Below are positions 26,238 through 35,163 of a DNA stretch of 40,785 bases, in pieces. How positions within the stretch are numbered: position 1 is the stretch's first letter; each line of letters opens with the position of its first letter. Source of the stretch: Deltaproteobacteria bacterium (lineage in GTDB: Bacteria > Desulfobacterota > Binatia > HRBIN30 > CADEER01); NCBI GenBank assembly GCA_029262455.1, contig JAJCZJ010000056.1:1-40785 (forward strand). The letters are read 5' to 3'. The translations under genes and the position numbers were made by a program. The notes under the pieces are model-generated. The model was given only the letters and a program-made list of their open reading frames with translations, ran no database searches and was not told where the DNA came from.

Positions 26238-27910
26238 CGAACGAGAACCGTGCGACACTCATGTTTCCCTACCTGTGCGCACTCTTTGTGTTGGCTCTGG
26301 TCATCGGCGACAGGATCTTGTGGAGTCAAAGCGGAGCCGCGACGACGCCGACGATGTCCTGCCACGACGCAGCCATGTCTGCGAACCCGCAGGCAAACGA
26401 GCTCGGCGGCCTGCCAACGCCTCTCTACTACGGCAGCATCGCGCTGGTCCTACTGATCTCTTTCGGTGTCATCGAGTGGCGCGCTAAACACAAGAATCCC
26501 GCCAAACGCCCGACCTTTGACGTGCTGAAAATCCCCGGCGTACGTCAACTCATCACACACCCAGCAACACGGCCCGCCCTGCAACTCAGCATGATCGCCT
26601 TCTTCCTACTCATTATCGCCGCCGGCTTGTTCGGGAACCAGCTGCCTACCAAAAACATTGCGCCTTTGTTGACGTGGACGATATGGTGGTGCGGCCTCGT
26701 ACTGATCATCCTCTATGCCGGCAAGGCCTGGTGCTACGTCTGTCCGTGGGACGCGATCGCGGGCTGGGCCGAAGGGCTACGGCTGCGAAGCCCCCACACC
26801 GAGCACCTCACTCTCGGGCTGCATTGGCCCAGATTCATGCGCAACATTTGGCCTGCGACGATTCTGTTCATCGCTCTGACCTGGGTCGAGCTGGGGTTCG
26901 GTGTGACCATGAGGCCACGAGCGACGGCGTGGCTCGCGCTCGGCATGTTGGGCCTGGCGTTCGCCTCGGCCTTCATTTTCGATCGCAAGTCGTTTTGCTT
27001 GCACGGCTGCCTGGTTGGTCGAATCAGCGGCCTCTACGCCCTTTTCTCGCCGGTCGAGGTTCGCGCCGCCGACCGCGATGTTTGCCGCTCTTGCTCGACG
27101 CACTCCTGCTATACGGGTAACGAAAAGGGCGACCCATGTCCGACCTTCCAGTACCTCGGCACGATGAGCCAGAACACCTATTGCATCTCCTGCATGGAGT
27201 GCGTGAAGAGCTGCGAAGTCGACAACGTAGCGGTTCGACTCCGCCCATGGGGCGAAGACCTCCGCACAAACCCCAAGCCACGTTCGGACGAGGCCTACCT
27301 GGCGCTGATCATGCTTTCGCTCACCGGCTTCCACGGTCTGACCATGACAGCGGCCTGGGGGCGGATGGTGGATTCATTGCGCGGGGCGCTGGGGATTGGT
27401 GAGCCAGCAGCTTTCAGCCTCGGAATGTGTGCAATCATCGTCGGACCGGTACTCCTCTACGCGCTGCTCGTCGCCGTCTCACGCTGGAGCGCACGCGACC
27501 AAACGCGCGGCTACCGAGAACACTTTCTTCGCTACGCCTATGCGCTACTGCCAATCGCACTGTTCTACCACCTCGCCCACAACAGCGAGCACCTCCTCAT
27601 GGAGGGACAGAAGGTCATCGCCCTGGCCTCGGACCCATTCGGCTGGGAATGGAACCTGTTCGGAACAGCGATGTGGTCACCTTCGCCGCTCGTCAGCATG
27701 GAAGCCCTTTGGGGGATCCAGGTCCTGTTGGTTCTGGTTGGCCATATCTACAGCCTGTCTGCCGCCAGACAAACGGCAGGTGTCTTGTTCACCGACCGTG
27801 TTGCAGCGACCAGGAGCCAAGTGCCGATGCTGTTCGCAATGATCCTGTTCAGCGTCATGAGCCTGTGGCTGCTGAAGCAGCCGATGGAGATGCGCGTCTC
27901 ATGGATGTGA
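26234..27910 (+). CDS. Polytopic membrane Fe-S protein, NosR/NapH-related
   Basis: A 558-residue membrane protein coupled to the NapH-like gene by an ATGA overlap. It has about ten hydrophobic segments. In the middle are a CXXCP site (C167YVCPWDAI), C255LHGC259 and a soluble loop with two Cys clusters: C284RSCSTHSC292...C302P and C317ISCMECVKSC327. These resemble the polyferredoxin half of NosR/NapH/CcoG proteins, but the CXXCP spacing (not CX3CP) and the irregular first cluster differ. The N-terminus has a lone MSCHD. The C-terminal 200 residues are extra helices with HNSEH. I infer electron transfer between membrane quinol and the periplasmic module; no named family is certain. Confidence 0.75.
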   Translation: MTNENRATLMFPYLCALFVLALVIGDRILWSQSGAATTPTMSCHDAAMSANPQANELGGLPTPLYYGSIALVLLISFGVIEWRAKHKNPAKRPTFDVLKIPGVRQLITHPATRPALQLSMIAFFLLIIAAGLFGNQLPTKNIAPLLTWTIWWCGLVLIILYAGKAWCYVCPWDAIAGWAEGLRLRSPHTEHLTLGLHWPRFMRNIWPATILFIALTWVELGFGVTMRPRATAWLALGMLGLAFASAFIFDRKSFCLHGCLVGRISGLYALFSPVEVRAADRDVCRSCSTHSCYTGNEKGDPCPTFQYLGTMSQNTYCISCMECVKSCEVDNVAVRLRPWGEDLRTNPKPRSDEAYLALIMLSLTGFHGLTMTAAWGRMVDSLRGALGIGEPAAFSLGMCAIIVGPVLLYALLVAVSRWSARDQTRGYREHFLRYAYALLPIALFYHLAHNSEHLLMEGQKVIALASDPFGWEWNLFGTAMWSPSPLVSMEALWGIQVLLVLVGHIYSLSAARQTAGVLFTDRVAATRSQVPMLFAMILFSVMSLWLLKQPMEMRVSWM

Positions 27911-27934
27911 GCGCGCTTCGCTCCGGTCCTTAGA

Positions 27935-29113
27935 ATGGAAACCGAACAGTCTTTCCAAGCGCCGGCCGGTTCGGTGTGGCGGACCGAACCATTTCGCCTG
28001 TTTTTCATCCTCGGCGTCGTGCTCTCCTGGGTCGGCGTCGGCCACTGGCTGCTCTACGCGCTCGGTGTCACCCAGACATACTCGTGCGAGTCCCACGGCC
28101 TGATTCAGATGCAAGGCTTCATGATGGCGTTCGCCGTCGGCTTCCTCCTCACCGCCCTCCCGCGCCGGACGCAGTCGGCACGGGCCACCACATCAGAGCT
28201 CGCGATCATCGCCGCCGGTCTGATCACAGCCACAATCGGCGCCGCCATCGAGAACTGGAGAGCAGCGCAGATCGGCTACGCTGTCGTCTTTCTTCTTCTC
28301 GTACGCTTCGCGGCAACCCGCTTCGTTGGCTCGAAAGCCGGGCGCCGTCCACCCGCGGCATTCGTCCTCATTCCACTAGGCGTGTTGCACGGTCTTCTGG
28401 GAGCCCTCTTGATCGTCACCGAAAGCCAAGCGTCGAGTTGGTTGAGTGGTTTCGGCAACTTGCTCGTTCAGCAAGGCGTGTTCCTCTGTTTTGTGATCGG
28501 TGTCGGAAGCCTGATTCTGCCACTGATGTCCGGCGTCGCGCCGCCACCCGACCTTGGCTCGTCACCGGCCGAGACCAGGAAGGCTGTCCTCTTCGCCTTC
28601 GCGGGGCTCGCGATTTTCTTCAGCCTCCTGCTGGAGCAACTAGGGTGGGTAGCTACAGGCCCACTCCTGCGCGCCACAGTGGTGGCGCTCGGACTTGCAT
28701 TCGGGGGGCGAGCATTGCGGCCACCCGGCAAACCTGGACTGCACAGGCAACTCGTCTGGTTGTCGGTTTGGATGATTCCGATAGGGCTCGCCGCCTCCGC
28801 AATTTGGCCAGACTTCCGCGTCGCCGCTCTACACGTGACTTTCATCACCGGCTTCGCACTGATGGCATTCGGAGTTGCCAGCCACGTATCGCTCGGTCAT
28901 CTCGGCATGGACGATCTCGCGATCGGACGACCGTGGCCAGTGGTAGCGCTGGCGGTTACCTTTCCGTTGGCAGCCCTAACTCGTGTTGCGGCCGACGCAT
29001 CTGAAACCTACTTCGAACACCTCGGCCTGGCTGCTGCGATTTGGCTCATCGGATCGGCGCTGTGGCTCGGATTTTTCGCACCGGCCCTCCTGCGTAAACC
29101 GCCAGCTCCCTAG
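27935..29113 (+). CDS. nnrS: NnrS-family membrane protein
   Basis: A 392-residue protein with about 11-12 membrane helices. The opening FRLFFILGVVLSWVGVGHWLL, the QMQGFMMAFAVGFLLTALPRRT block and the HVTFITGFALMAFGVASHVSLGH end are hallmarks of NnrS. NnrS binds heme and copper and protects cells against nitric oxide and its downstream iron complexes, and its genes are often controlled by NO-sensing regulators next to denitrification genes. It is the last gene of the run, 24 bp after the preceding Fe-S protein. Its presence supports a nitrogen-oxide substrate for the operon, though no nitrite or NO reductase gene lies in this window. Confidence 0.92.
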   Translation: METEQSFQAPAGSVWRTEPFRLFFILGVVLSWVGVGHWLLYALGVTQTYSCESHGLIQMQGFMMAFAVGFLLTALPRRTQSARATTSELAIIAAGLITATIGAAIENWRAAQIGYAVVFLLLVRFAATRFVGSKAGRRPPAAFVLIPLGVLHGLLGALLIVTESQASSWLSGFGNLLVQQGVFLCFVIGVGSLILPLMSGVAPPPDLGSSPAETRKAVLFAFAGLAIFFSLLLEQLGWVATGPLLRATVVALGLAFGGRALRPPGKPGLHRQLVWLSVWMIPIGLAASAIWPDFRVAALHVTFITGFALMAFGVASHVSLGHLGMDDLAIGRPWPVVALAVTFPLAALTRVAADASETYFEHLGLAAAIWLIGSALWLGFFAPALLRKPPAP

Positions 29114-29143
29114 CGCCGCACAGCACGCCCTTGGCACCTCAAC

Positions 29144-29430
29144 TCAGCGCTTCGGCTCCAACACCGAAACACAGAGTTCGACCCAAGTCGCGATCACCCG
29201 CTGGTCACTCACACCCGCGGGAGGTTGTCGGAATGTCCAAGTACTGCGACGTACGTTGACCAAGCTGCCGAGCAGTAGGACGGCTAGCGCTTCGCGATCC
29301 CAGCCTTTGCCGAGGCCGCGTTGCTCGAGATAGGCGGCGGTCAGCCGATAGCCCGGCTCGCTAACGCCGTCGCGCATTTCGTCGATCAAATGATCGAGCC
29401 GGGTGCCTTCTTTCTCAATGATCGGTCGAC
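29144..29430 (-). pseudogene. C-terminal fragment of a TetR-type regulator gene
   Basis: The minus strand reads EKEGTRLDHLIDEMRDGVSE...YLEQRGLGKGWDREALAVLL...WTFRQPP...VIATWVELCVSVL, the kind of helical C-terminal ligand-binding and dimer region found in TetR-family regulators. No helix-turn-helix domain is found upstream in this frame: the frame continues to 29677 but there it is an Arg-rich antisense shadow of the epimerase fragment. The family match fades at about 29425-29430. With no DNA-binding domain it is not a functional regulator. It is convergent with NnrS (30 bp), and its lost promoter side is fused to the epimerase fragment. Confidence 0.6.
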
Positions 29431-30039
29431 GCAGCGCTTGCTGCCGGAGTTCAAATCCTTCTCCAAGAGTCGGTCTGCATGCTGTACCCCGACGGTGGCA
29501 ACCAATGGATCGACGAGACGGTAGAAGCCGACGAGTTTCCCATGGCGCGCGCCAACCTGGCAGCGGAGCGCAACGCCCAGCACTTCGCCGAGGCAGGTGG
29601 CACCGGAGTCGTCCTCCGTCTCGGATGGTTTTACGGCCCGGGCGCCGCCCACAGTGAGGAGTTCTTCGCACTCGCACGGCGCCACATCTGCATCATGATG
29701 GGGCGCTCCCTCACCTATCTTTCGTCGATCCACATGAGCGATGCCGGTGCAGCCGTGGTCGCTGCGCTCGGAGCGCCAACCGGGACATACAACATCGTCG
29801 ACGACGAACCACTGACGAAACTCGACTACTCGAAGGCACTAGAGCATGCCGCCAACACCCGCGCCTGGCTCCGCGCCCCAGGACCGGCAGCCCTACTCCT
29901 TGGCAACCGCACGACCTCACTCACGAGGTCCTTGCGTGTCAGCAACCGGAAGTTCAAACAAGCAACCGGATGGGCCCCGCGTTACCCAAGCGCCCGCGAA
30001 GGCTGGCTTGCGACAGCCCGGGCACTCGTCCGAGCGTAG
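29422..30039 (+). pseudogene. N-truncated NAD-dependent epimerase/dehydratase
   Basis: The plus strand from a stop at 29419 reads VDAALAAGVQILLQESVCMLYPDGG, then LRLGWFYGPGAAHSEE, YLSSIHMSDAGAAVVAAL, TYNIVDDEP and a C-terminal FKQATGWAPRYPSAREGW. These are the middle and end of extended SDR epimerases, in which ALVAAGVxxLVQES precedes the substrate loop. The N-terminal nucleotide-binding fold with GxxGxxG (about 100 residues) is missing, and the first Met (29479) lies within the conserved QESVCMLYPDGG segment, so a working enzyme is unlikely. A protein of 186 residues from 29479 could be made but would lack cofactor binding. Its upstream part was lost at the same junction as the TetR fragment. 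Confidence 0.72.
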
Positions 30040-30059
30040 TTGCCGCGCCGCCTCGGCCG

Positions 30060-31229
30060 TCATCCTGGCGGGATGCTAGTGCCGACGCCAGCTACGTCGG
30101 GAACGAAAGCCGCCTCTCGTCCAACTCTCTCCTCAATCACGATCTGCGGCATTTCGTGACGCACAGTCTCCAGATCGAACCCCATCCAATAGTAGGAGAT
30201 GCGCTGATAGTGCTCGCTGAGAAGCGGTGTGAGGGCTATCGCGAAGGAGTCGCGGAACATTACGGCTCGCGGCAAAGAAGGTTCTTCGCTCTCGTACGCG
30301 AAAGGCGCCCGCTCCGCGCGCACCTCACCGGCCATCTCAGCCAGACCATGATTGGTTCGCACACTGCGTGACGGGCGGCGCCGCTGCACGAGGATGTGCT
30401 CGGAGATCATCGTATCCTGCAGCCCCAGCATCGCCGCCAGGTCACCGCTACGCCTCTCGAAACTAACTTCAAAGTCATCGAGCGGGAATGGAGTGGCCGC
30501 CGGATACCACTCGGCGACTCGCTGCTGCACGGAGCGATAGGCGATGTAAGCCCCGTACTCGTTCCAATGGGTATCGTTGCTGTTGTACAGCTGCCGCTCT
30601 GGCTTTGCTGCGAGAAGATCTCTGCGAAGATCAACCAACTCCAGATCGGTATTGTCTCTCAAGTACTCGATCAGCTGTTGTGTGCGGTCGAACCCGTTTG
30701 CCTGCCGGACACGATCCGGCAGGAACTCAGGGTAGATCGAGTGTTTGTCCGGTGCCACTACGTAAAGGTAGCGGATCCCCATCTCCGACAACTGACGTTG
30801 CCGCCGGACGAGTGTCCGGGCACGCTGCTCGAGCGCATCTTCCGAGTACAAGAGCACGGCTCGCCGGTCATCCATCAATTCGCCGGAGTTGAGGTAAAGC
30901 CAGTCGCTCTTACCAATGACCACCCTGGTGTCGAGCGGATTGGCCCCTGTGAGTCGGCGAAGCCGACCGTTGAGCCATATCAACGCATTGCGAAATCCAA
31001 AGTGATCACTGTAGTAGGCCTCCAACTCCTCCGGCAATTCGTCGAGGTCGCCGATATCCCAAGACTTCGGCCACTCTAGAAGTTCTCTTTTCTCAGAGAT
31101 TCTCGGCGAACCATCCAGTCCAATCCACATGTCCAACAGCGGCAACCAAATCGCCACGACAAAGGCAGTTGCCTGCAGCGCGGCAACCAGCAGGTGGGCC
31201 TTGCCACTCATCGTCGACTTACTTCGCAT
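30060..31229 (-). CDS. AlgJ/AlgX-like O-acetyltransferase accessory protein
   Basis: About 389 residues from ATG 31229, which overlaps the AlgI stop by one base (TGATG). A single N-terminal membrane helix (about 11-30) is followed by an SGNH-type periplasmic domain. It shows DHFGFRNALI, the DTHWNEYGAYIAY catalytic Asp-His block (Asp219, His221) and a late VMFRDSFAIAL segment with the nucleophile Ser. This fits AlgJ/AlgX proteins, which take acetyl from a membrane acyltransferase and place it on exopolysaccharide in the periplasm. It is paired with the AlgI-like gene upstream on the same strand. No alginate or other polysaccharide gene cluster is near, so the acetylated polymer is unknown. Confidence 0.88.
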   Translation of the reverse strand: MRSKSTMSGKAHLLVAALQATAFVVAIWLPLLDMWIGLDGSPRISEKRELLEWPKSWDIGDLDELPEELEAYYSDHFGFRNALIWLNGRLRRLTGANPLDTRVVIGKSDWLYLNSGELMDDRRAVLLYSEDALEQRARTLVRRQRQLSEMGIRYLYVVAPDKHSIYPEFLPDRVRQANGFDRTQQLIEYLRDNTDLELVDLRRDLLAAKPERQLYNSNDTHWNEYGAYIAYRSVQQRVAEWYPAATPFPLDDFEVSFERRSGDLAAMLGLQDTMISEHILVQRRRPSRSVRTNHGLAEMAGEVRAERAPFAYESEEPSLPRAVMFRDSFAIALTPLLSEHYQRISYYWMGFDLETVRHEMPQIVIEERVGREAAFVPDVAGVGTSIPPG

Positions 31230-32731
31230 CAAAATCGAAAATATATGAAGGGGTTGTGGGTCGTCGACGCCAACCTGATCGACGACAGAATGAACAGCGA
31301 GGAAAGACCGAGGAAACAAACCGCCTGCGATACCGGGGCCATTCGAAGCTCTCCGTTCTCGTCGACCCCTGTCGGTAGTTGCGACTTGAGGAACGGAGCG
31401 ATGGGAGTGCAAGCCAGCAGCGCTATCAGGAAGACTGCGATCGTTTCGTTGTCAAGATACAGAGCAGGATAGTGGATCTGACCGCTACCGTCTGAAAAAC
31501 CCGCCATCGCGAAAAGAAAGCTCCACGCCTGCGAAAAGGTATCAGCGCGAAAGAACACCCACCCCACCATCACTGCGCCCAATACATAAACATGCCGAAG
31601 CGGTCGCCAAAGCACCGTAGCAACGGAGGACCGCCGAAGGATACGCTCGCCAACCAACAGTGCACCGTGGAACAGCCCCCAGACGACAAAATTCCAGCTG
31701 GCGCCATGCCATAGCCCGCACAGAAAGAACACCATGCCGAGGTTGAAGTACGTCCTGGCTTGTCCCCGGCGATTCCCCCCGGCCGGGATGTACACGTAGT
31801 CGCGAAACCAGGTCGAGAGCGAAATGTGCCAGCGACGCCAGAATTCCGTGACCGAGCTCGAAATGTAAGGGTAGTTGAAGTTCTCGAGGAAGGTAAAACC
31901 AAACATTCGCCCCAACCCGATTGCCATATCGGAGTACCCAGAAAAGTCGAAGTAGATCTGCAGCGTGTAAGCGATTACTCCCAACCAGGCCAATTCCGTG
32001 GTTAGCTCTGACGTTGGGATAGCGAAGATCTTGTCGGCCGGAACGGCGAAGGTGTTGGCGACGAGCATCTTCTTGCTCAGTCCGATCACGAAACGCTGAA
32101 CGCCGTACGAGAAGTCCTCGACCGACACTCGCCGCGAAACTAGTTCTCGCGAGATGTCTCGATAACGCACGATCGGTCCCGCTACGAGCTGCGGGAACAT
32201 CGAAACATAGGTGCCGAAATCAATGAGGTTGCGCGTCGCCCGGACGTGGCCCAAGTACACGTCGATCGTGTAGCTCATCGATTGGAAGGTAAAGAAACTG
32301 ATCCCAAGCGGCAGAGCGATCGCCACACTGGTGTCCCACTGAAGGGCGCCTGCGCCAAGCGCTTGCGCCGCCGAGCTATAACTCGCGACGGCGAAGCCGA
32401 AGTACTTGAACAAGAAGAGAATGCCGAGATTGACAACGACAGACAGGACTAGACAAGCGCGCTGCAGGGACGATCGCTCACCACCAGGTTCCAGCTGCGG
32501 GACTGCCGCCCCCCACGGCCCGGCCAATCCGCCCGATATCAACAATCCCGCCAGATAGTCGGCTAAGATCGAGGCCACCATCACCAGCACGAAGCCCGCT
32601 TCGCCCCACGCATAAAAGAACAAGCTCGCCACGAGCAAGAAAAAATTTCGCGCGCGCCCCGGCAATACGAAATAGACGAGCAGCACGACGGGCAAATACC
32701 CGAACAAGAAAATGGAAGAGCTGAAGACCAT
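31229..32731 (-). CDS. algI: MBOAT-family acyltransferase, AlgI-like
   Basis: A 500-residue integral membrane acyltransferase with around 11-12 helices. The signatures are NFNYPYISSSVTEFWRRWHISLSTWFRDYVYIP and LWHGASWNFVVWGLFHG, with candidate catalytic His342 and His355. AlgI-type MBOAT proteins move acetyl groups across the membrane for polysaccharide acetylation, and partner with an AlgJ/AlgX-type protein such as the next gene, coupled by TGATG. The ATG at 32731 lacks a strong ribosome binding site. The 242 bp before it, up to the alanine dehydrogenase stop, hold no gene that I can support. Confidence 0.93.
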   Translation of the reverse strand: MVFSSSIFLFGYLPVVLLVYFVLPGRARNFFLLVASLFFYAWGEAGFVLVMVASILADYLAGLLISGGLAGPWGAAVPQLEPGGERSSLQRACLVLSVVVNLGILFLFKYFGFAVASYSSAAQALGAGALQWDTSVAIALPLGISFFTFQSMSYTIDVYLGHVRATRNLIDFGTYVSMFPQLVAGPIVRYRDISRELVSRRVSVEDFSYGVQRFVIGLSKKMLVANTFAVPADKIFAIPTSELTTELAWLGVIAYTLQIYFDFSGYSDMAIGLGRMFGFTFLENFNYPYISSSVTEFWRRWHISLSTWFRDYVYIPAGGNRRGQARTYFNLGMVFFLCGLWHGASWNFVVWGLFHGALLVGERILRRSSVATVLWRPLRHVYVLGAVMVGWVFFRADTFSQAWSFLFAMAGFSDGSGQIHYPALYLDNETIAVFLIALLACTPIAPFLKSQLPTGVDENGELRMAPVSQAVCFLGLSSLFILSSIRLASTTHNPFIYFRF

Positions 32732-32973
32732 CGCTAAAGGCGCCGTAAACTACGTTGATCAATCGGAAGATCCTGGCATTGAAGAAGCCCGGTCCCGAGA
32801 ACCGGTTTGGAGCCCACAGCAGCGAGGCGCCAACCGAGCCGACCCGTATTCCTACAGGAGGATCGCGCTCCTCGCTAGCAGCACTTCTTCGCTCCCGATG
32901 TCCGTCGGTGCGCGCCCAGACTCCGATTCGACTCGGACGATCCGGGAGCTGCACCGATTCCCGCCCGGAGCCG

Positions 32974-34083
32974 TCAAAGCAAGGACGCGAGCTCGATCGC
33001 TTCGAGGCCGTGTGCGTCGGCGACACCGGGTTCGACACAACGCCCGTCCCAGGTGTTGACGCCGGCGGCAATCAGCGGCGAGTGGCGGGCGACTTCCGCG
33101 ACACCCCGGTTTGCAATCTCTAGAGCCGGTCGCAGCGTGACATTGGTGAGTGCGTAAGTGCTCGTGCGCGGCACCGCGCCGGGCATGTTGGCAACGCAGT
33201 AGTGAACGACATCATGCACCGAGAAAGTTGGGGCGTCGTGCGTCGTCGGTCGGCAAGTTTCGATGCAGCCACCCTGATCGACCGCGACGTCGACGACGAC
33301 CGAGCCGGGCGCCATCGAGGCAATGAGCGCTTCGTCGACCAATTTCGGTGCAGCGCGACCTGGCACCAGTACGGCTCCGATCAGCAAGTCGGCACGCATG
33401 CAGCAATCCTCGATGGTTTCCGGATTGGAGTGTAGTGTTTCGATGCGGTTGTCGAAGACGTCCTCGAGGTACGCCATGCGGTCCGCATTGACATCGAGAA
33501 CCGTCACCTCGGCGCCATGACCGATCGCCATGCGCGCCGCCGCTGCCCCCACCGTGCCGCCGCCGATAATCGTCACGCGCCCCTTGCGCGTTCCCGGCAC
33601 ACCGCTCAGCAAGACCCCCTTGCCGCCGTTCTCACGCTGCAGGCAGCTCGCGCCGACCTGTACGGACATACGGCCAGCAATCTCGCTCATCGGTCTCAAC
33701 AGCGGCAACCCGCCGTTTCGGTCGCGCACGGTCTCGTAGGCAATCGCCCGCACCTCCCGATCCAGCAGCGCGCGCGTGAGGTCGCGGTTCGCCGCCAAGT
33801 GGAGGTACGTGTAGAGGATCAGGCCGGGCCGCAACCGGCCGATCTCGTCGCCAACCGGCTCCTTCACCTTAGCCACCATCTCGCAAGCCCAAACCGCGGC
33901 TACGTCGTCAACCAAGACCCCCCCGGCGCGTTCGTAATCCGCATCGGGAAAGCCACTGCCGAGTCCAGCACCACTCTCGACGACGACCTGGTGACCAGCC
34001 TGCACTAGCTGACGCACGCCAGCAGGCTGAGCGCCAACCCGATACTCACGAACTTTAACCTCTTTCGGAATCCCAATACGCAC
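32974..34083 (-). CDS. ald: Alanine dehydrogenase
   Basis: About 369 residues from GTG 34083, giving VRIGIPKEVKVREYRVG, the usual start of alanine dehydrogenases; TTG 34110 would add nine residues. The catalytic Lys region (VAKVKEPVGDE) and the YLHLA His segment lie in the N-terminal half. A Rossmann motif (TIIGGGTVGAAAARMA) starts the NAD-binding domain, with MPGAVPRTSTYALTN near the end. The enzyme interconverts L-alanine with pyruvate and ammonia using NAD. Length is normal (about 370). The Shine-Dalgarno is not clear. It faces the phytanoyl-CoA dioxygenase-type gene on the same strand, and the AlgI gene follows 242 bp downstream. Confidence 0.95.
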   Translation of the reverse strand: MRIGIPKEVKVREYRVGAQPAGVRQLVQAGHQVVVESGAGLGSGFPDADYERAGGVLVDDVAAVWACEMVAKVKEPVGDEIGRLRPGLILYTYLHLAANRDLTRALLDREVRAIAYETVRDRNGGLPLLRPMSEIAGRMSVQVGASCLQRENGGKGVLLSGVPGTRKGRVTIIGGGTVGAAAARMAIGHGAEVTVLDVNADRMAYLEDVFDNRIETLHSNPETIEDCCMRADLLIGAVLVPGRAAPKLVDEALIASMAPGSVVVDVAVDQGGCIETCRPTTHDAPTFSVHDVVHYCVANMPGAVPRTSTYALTNVTLRPALEIANRGVAEVARHSPLIAAGVNTWDGRCVEPGVADAHGLEAIELASLL

Positions 34084-34233
34084 CCATGAAGTGTAGCAAA
34101 AGTCGGGCAATCCGGCGATTCGGAGGAAAGAAGGTGCGTTCGAGGGCGTCGAGCTTCTAAGGCATCATGAGGCTAATCGTAATATCGCCTCACTCCCGTT
34201 CGTCTTCGTCTTTCCGGCAAAAGGCTCGAGTAC

Positions 34234-35088
34234 TCACAGCTGTCCTTTTGCCAACAAGTCGATTGGCGATACAAGGTCGACCGTGCCGAGATAGCCGCCA
34301 CCGATCTCGAGAGCATCGTGCGCCGCGTAGCCCAGGAGCTCCTGAGAGCGGCGCGGCAAGGTACGAACGACGTCGAGAGGAACGCTCAAGTATTGGTTCT
34401 CTTCGGTGCGCAACCAACCGGCGCAGTACGATACATGCATGCCGCGCCGCCGCGCCGCCGCGGTGCTGTTCGGCCCGCCGCCGTGAAGGGCCGTGCCGAG
34501 GTAGATGACTGCGTCGCCGGCATTCATCTCGGCGATGGCGATCTCGTCGTCGCGTGCCTCACGTTCCTCTGGCCATCGATGGCTCCCCGGCACGATTCGG
34601 GTTGCGCCGTTGTCGGCGCAGAAATCGGACAGAGCGATGATCGAGGCGAGCTGGACCACCGCGTGCGGCTTGGGCAAGTGCGGCCAGACCGCCTGGTCGC
34701 GGTGCATGAACTGCTGCTCCGAGCCGGGTCCGCGATCGAGCACGTGAGCGATATTGAGGATGTAGTCGGCACAATTGGGAGCCAGAATCTCGTCGCAGAC
34801 TGCCATGTACGCCGGATGCGGCAGGATGTCGTGCGCGAAGATTTGGGAGTGCGCTGCAACAGCGGCGAGGTGTCGGGTCTTGTCTCCGAAGAACCACTCG
34901 GTCGCGGGGTTGAGAAACTTGCGCGCCGGATCCGCGACGGCCAGTAACGGATCGAGCTCAGCATTGAATCGAGCCAACAAACCGGGCTCGAGAAAGCCGT
35001 TCACGATCACAGCGCCGTGTTCCTGCAGCGCACCAACGAGCCCCTCGACCGGTTGCCCAGCATCCACATGGGTAATCGAAGTTTTCAT
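34234..35088 (-). CDS. Phytanoyl-CoA dioxygenase-family protein
   Basis: About 284 residues from ATG 35088 (GTG 35106 is possible). The jelly-roll Fe(II)/2-oxoglutarate core shows FMHRDQAVWPHL with the His129-X-Asp131 ligand pair, RIVPGSHRWPEE, and GDAVIYLGTALHGGG with the distal His202, followed by Arg residues suited to 2-oxoglutarate binding. The PhyH family hydroxylates fatty acyl-CoA side chains, or small substrates such as ectoine and mitomycin-type molecules. Substrate cannot be told here. It is downstream of the toxin-antitoxin pair on the same strand, separated by 75 bp, and probably has its own promoter. Confidence 0.9.
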   Translation of the reverse strand: MKTSITHVDAGQPVEGLVGALQEHGAVIVNGFLEPGLLARFNAELDPLLAVADPARKFLNPATEWFFGDKTRHLAAVAAHSQIFAHDILPHPAYMAVCDEILAPNCADYILNIAHVLDRGPGSEQQFMHRDQAVWPHLPKPHAVVQLASIIALSDFCADNGATRIVPGSHRWPEEREARDDEIAIAEMNAGDAVIYLGTALHGGGPNSTAAARRRGMHVSYCAGWLRTEENQYLSVPLDVVRTLPRRSQELLGYAAHDALEIGGGYLGTVDLVSPIDLLAKGQL

Positions 35089-35163
35089 TTCGCCGCACCC
35101 TAGCACCAGTGCCCGCCTCCTTGCACGCCCGTATCGGAACAGGGGCCAGGGTGCGACGCGGGC

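Noticed and set aside
32732-33123. Plus-strand small frames between AlgI and alanine dehydrogenase
   Set aside because: Mostly antisense to alanine dehydrogenase; no recognisable domain or start signal.
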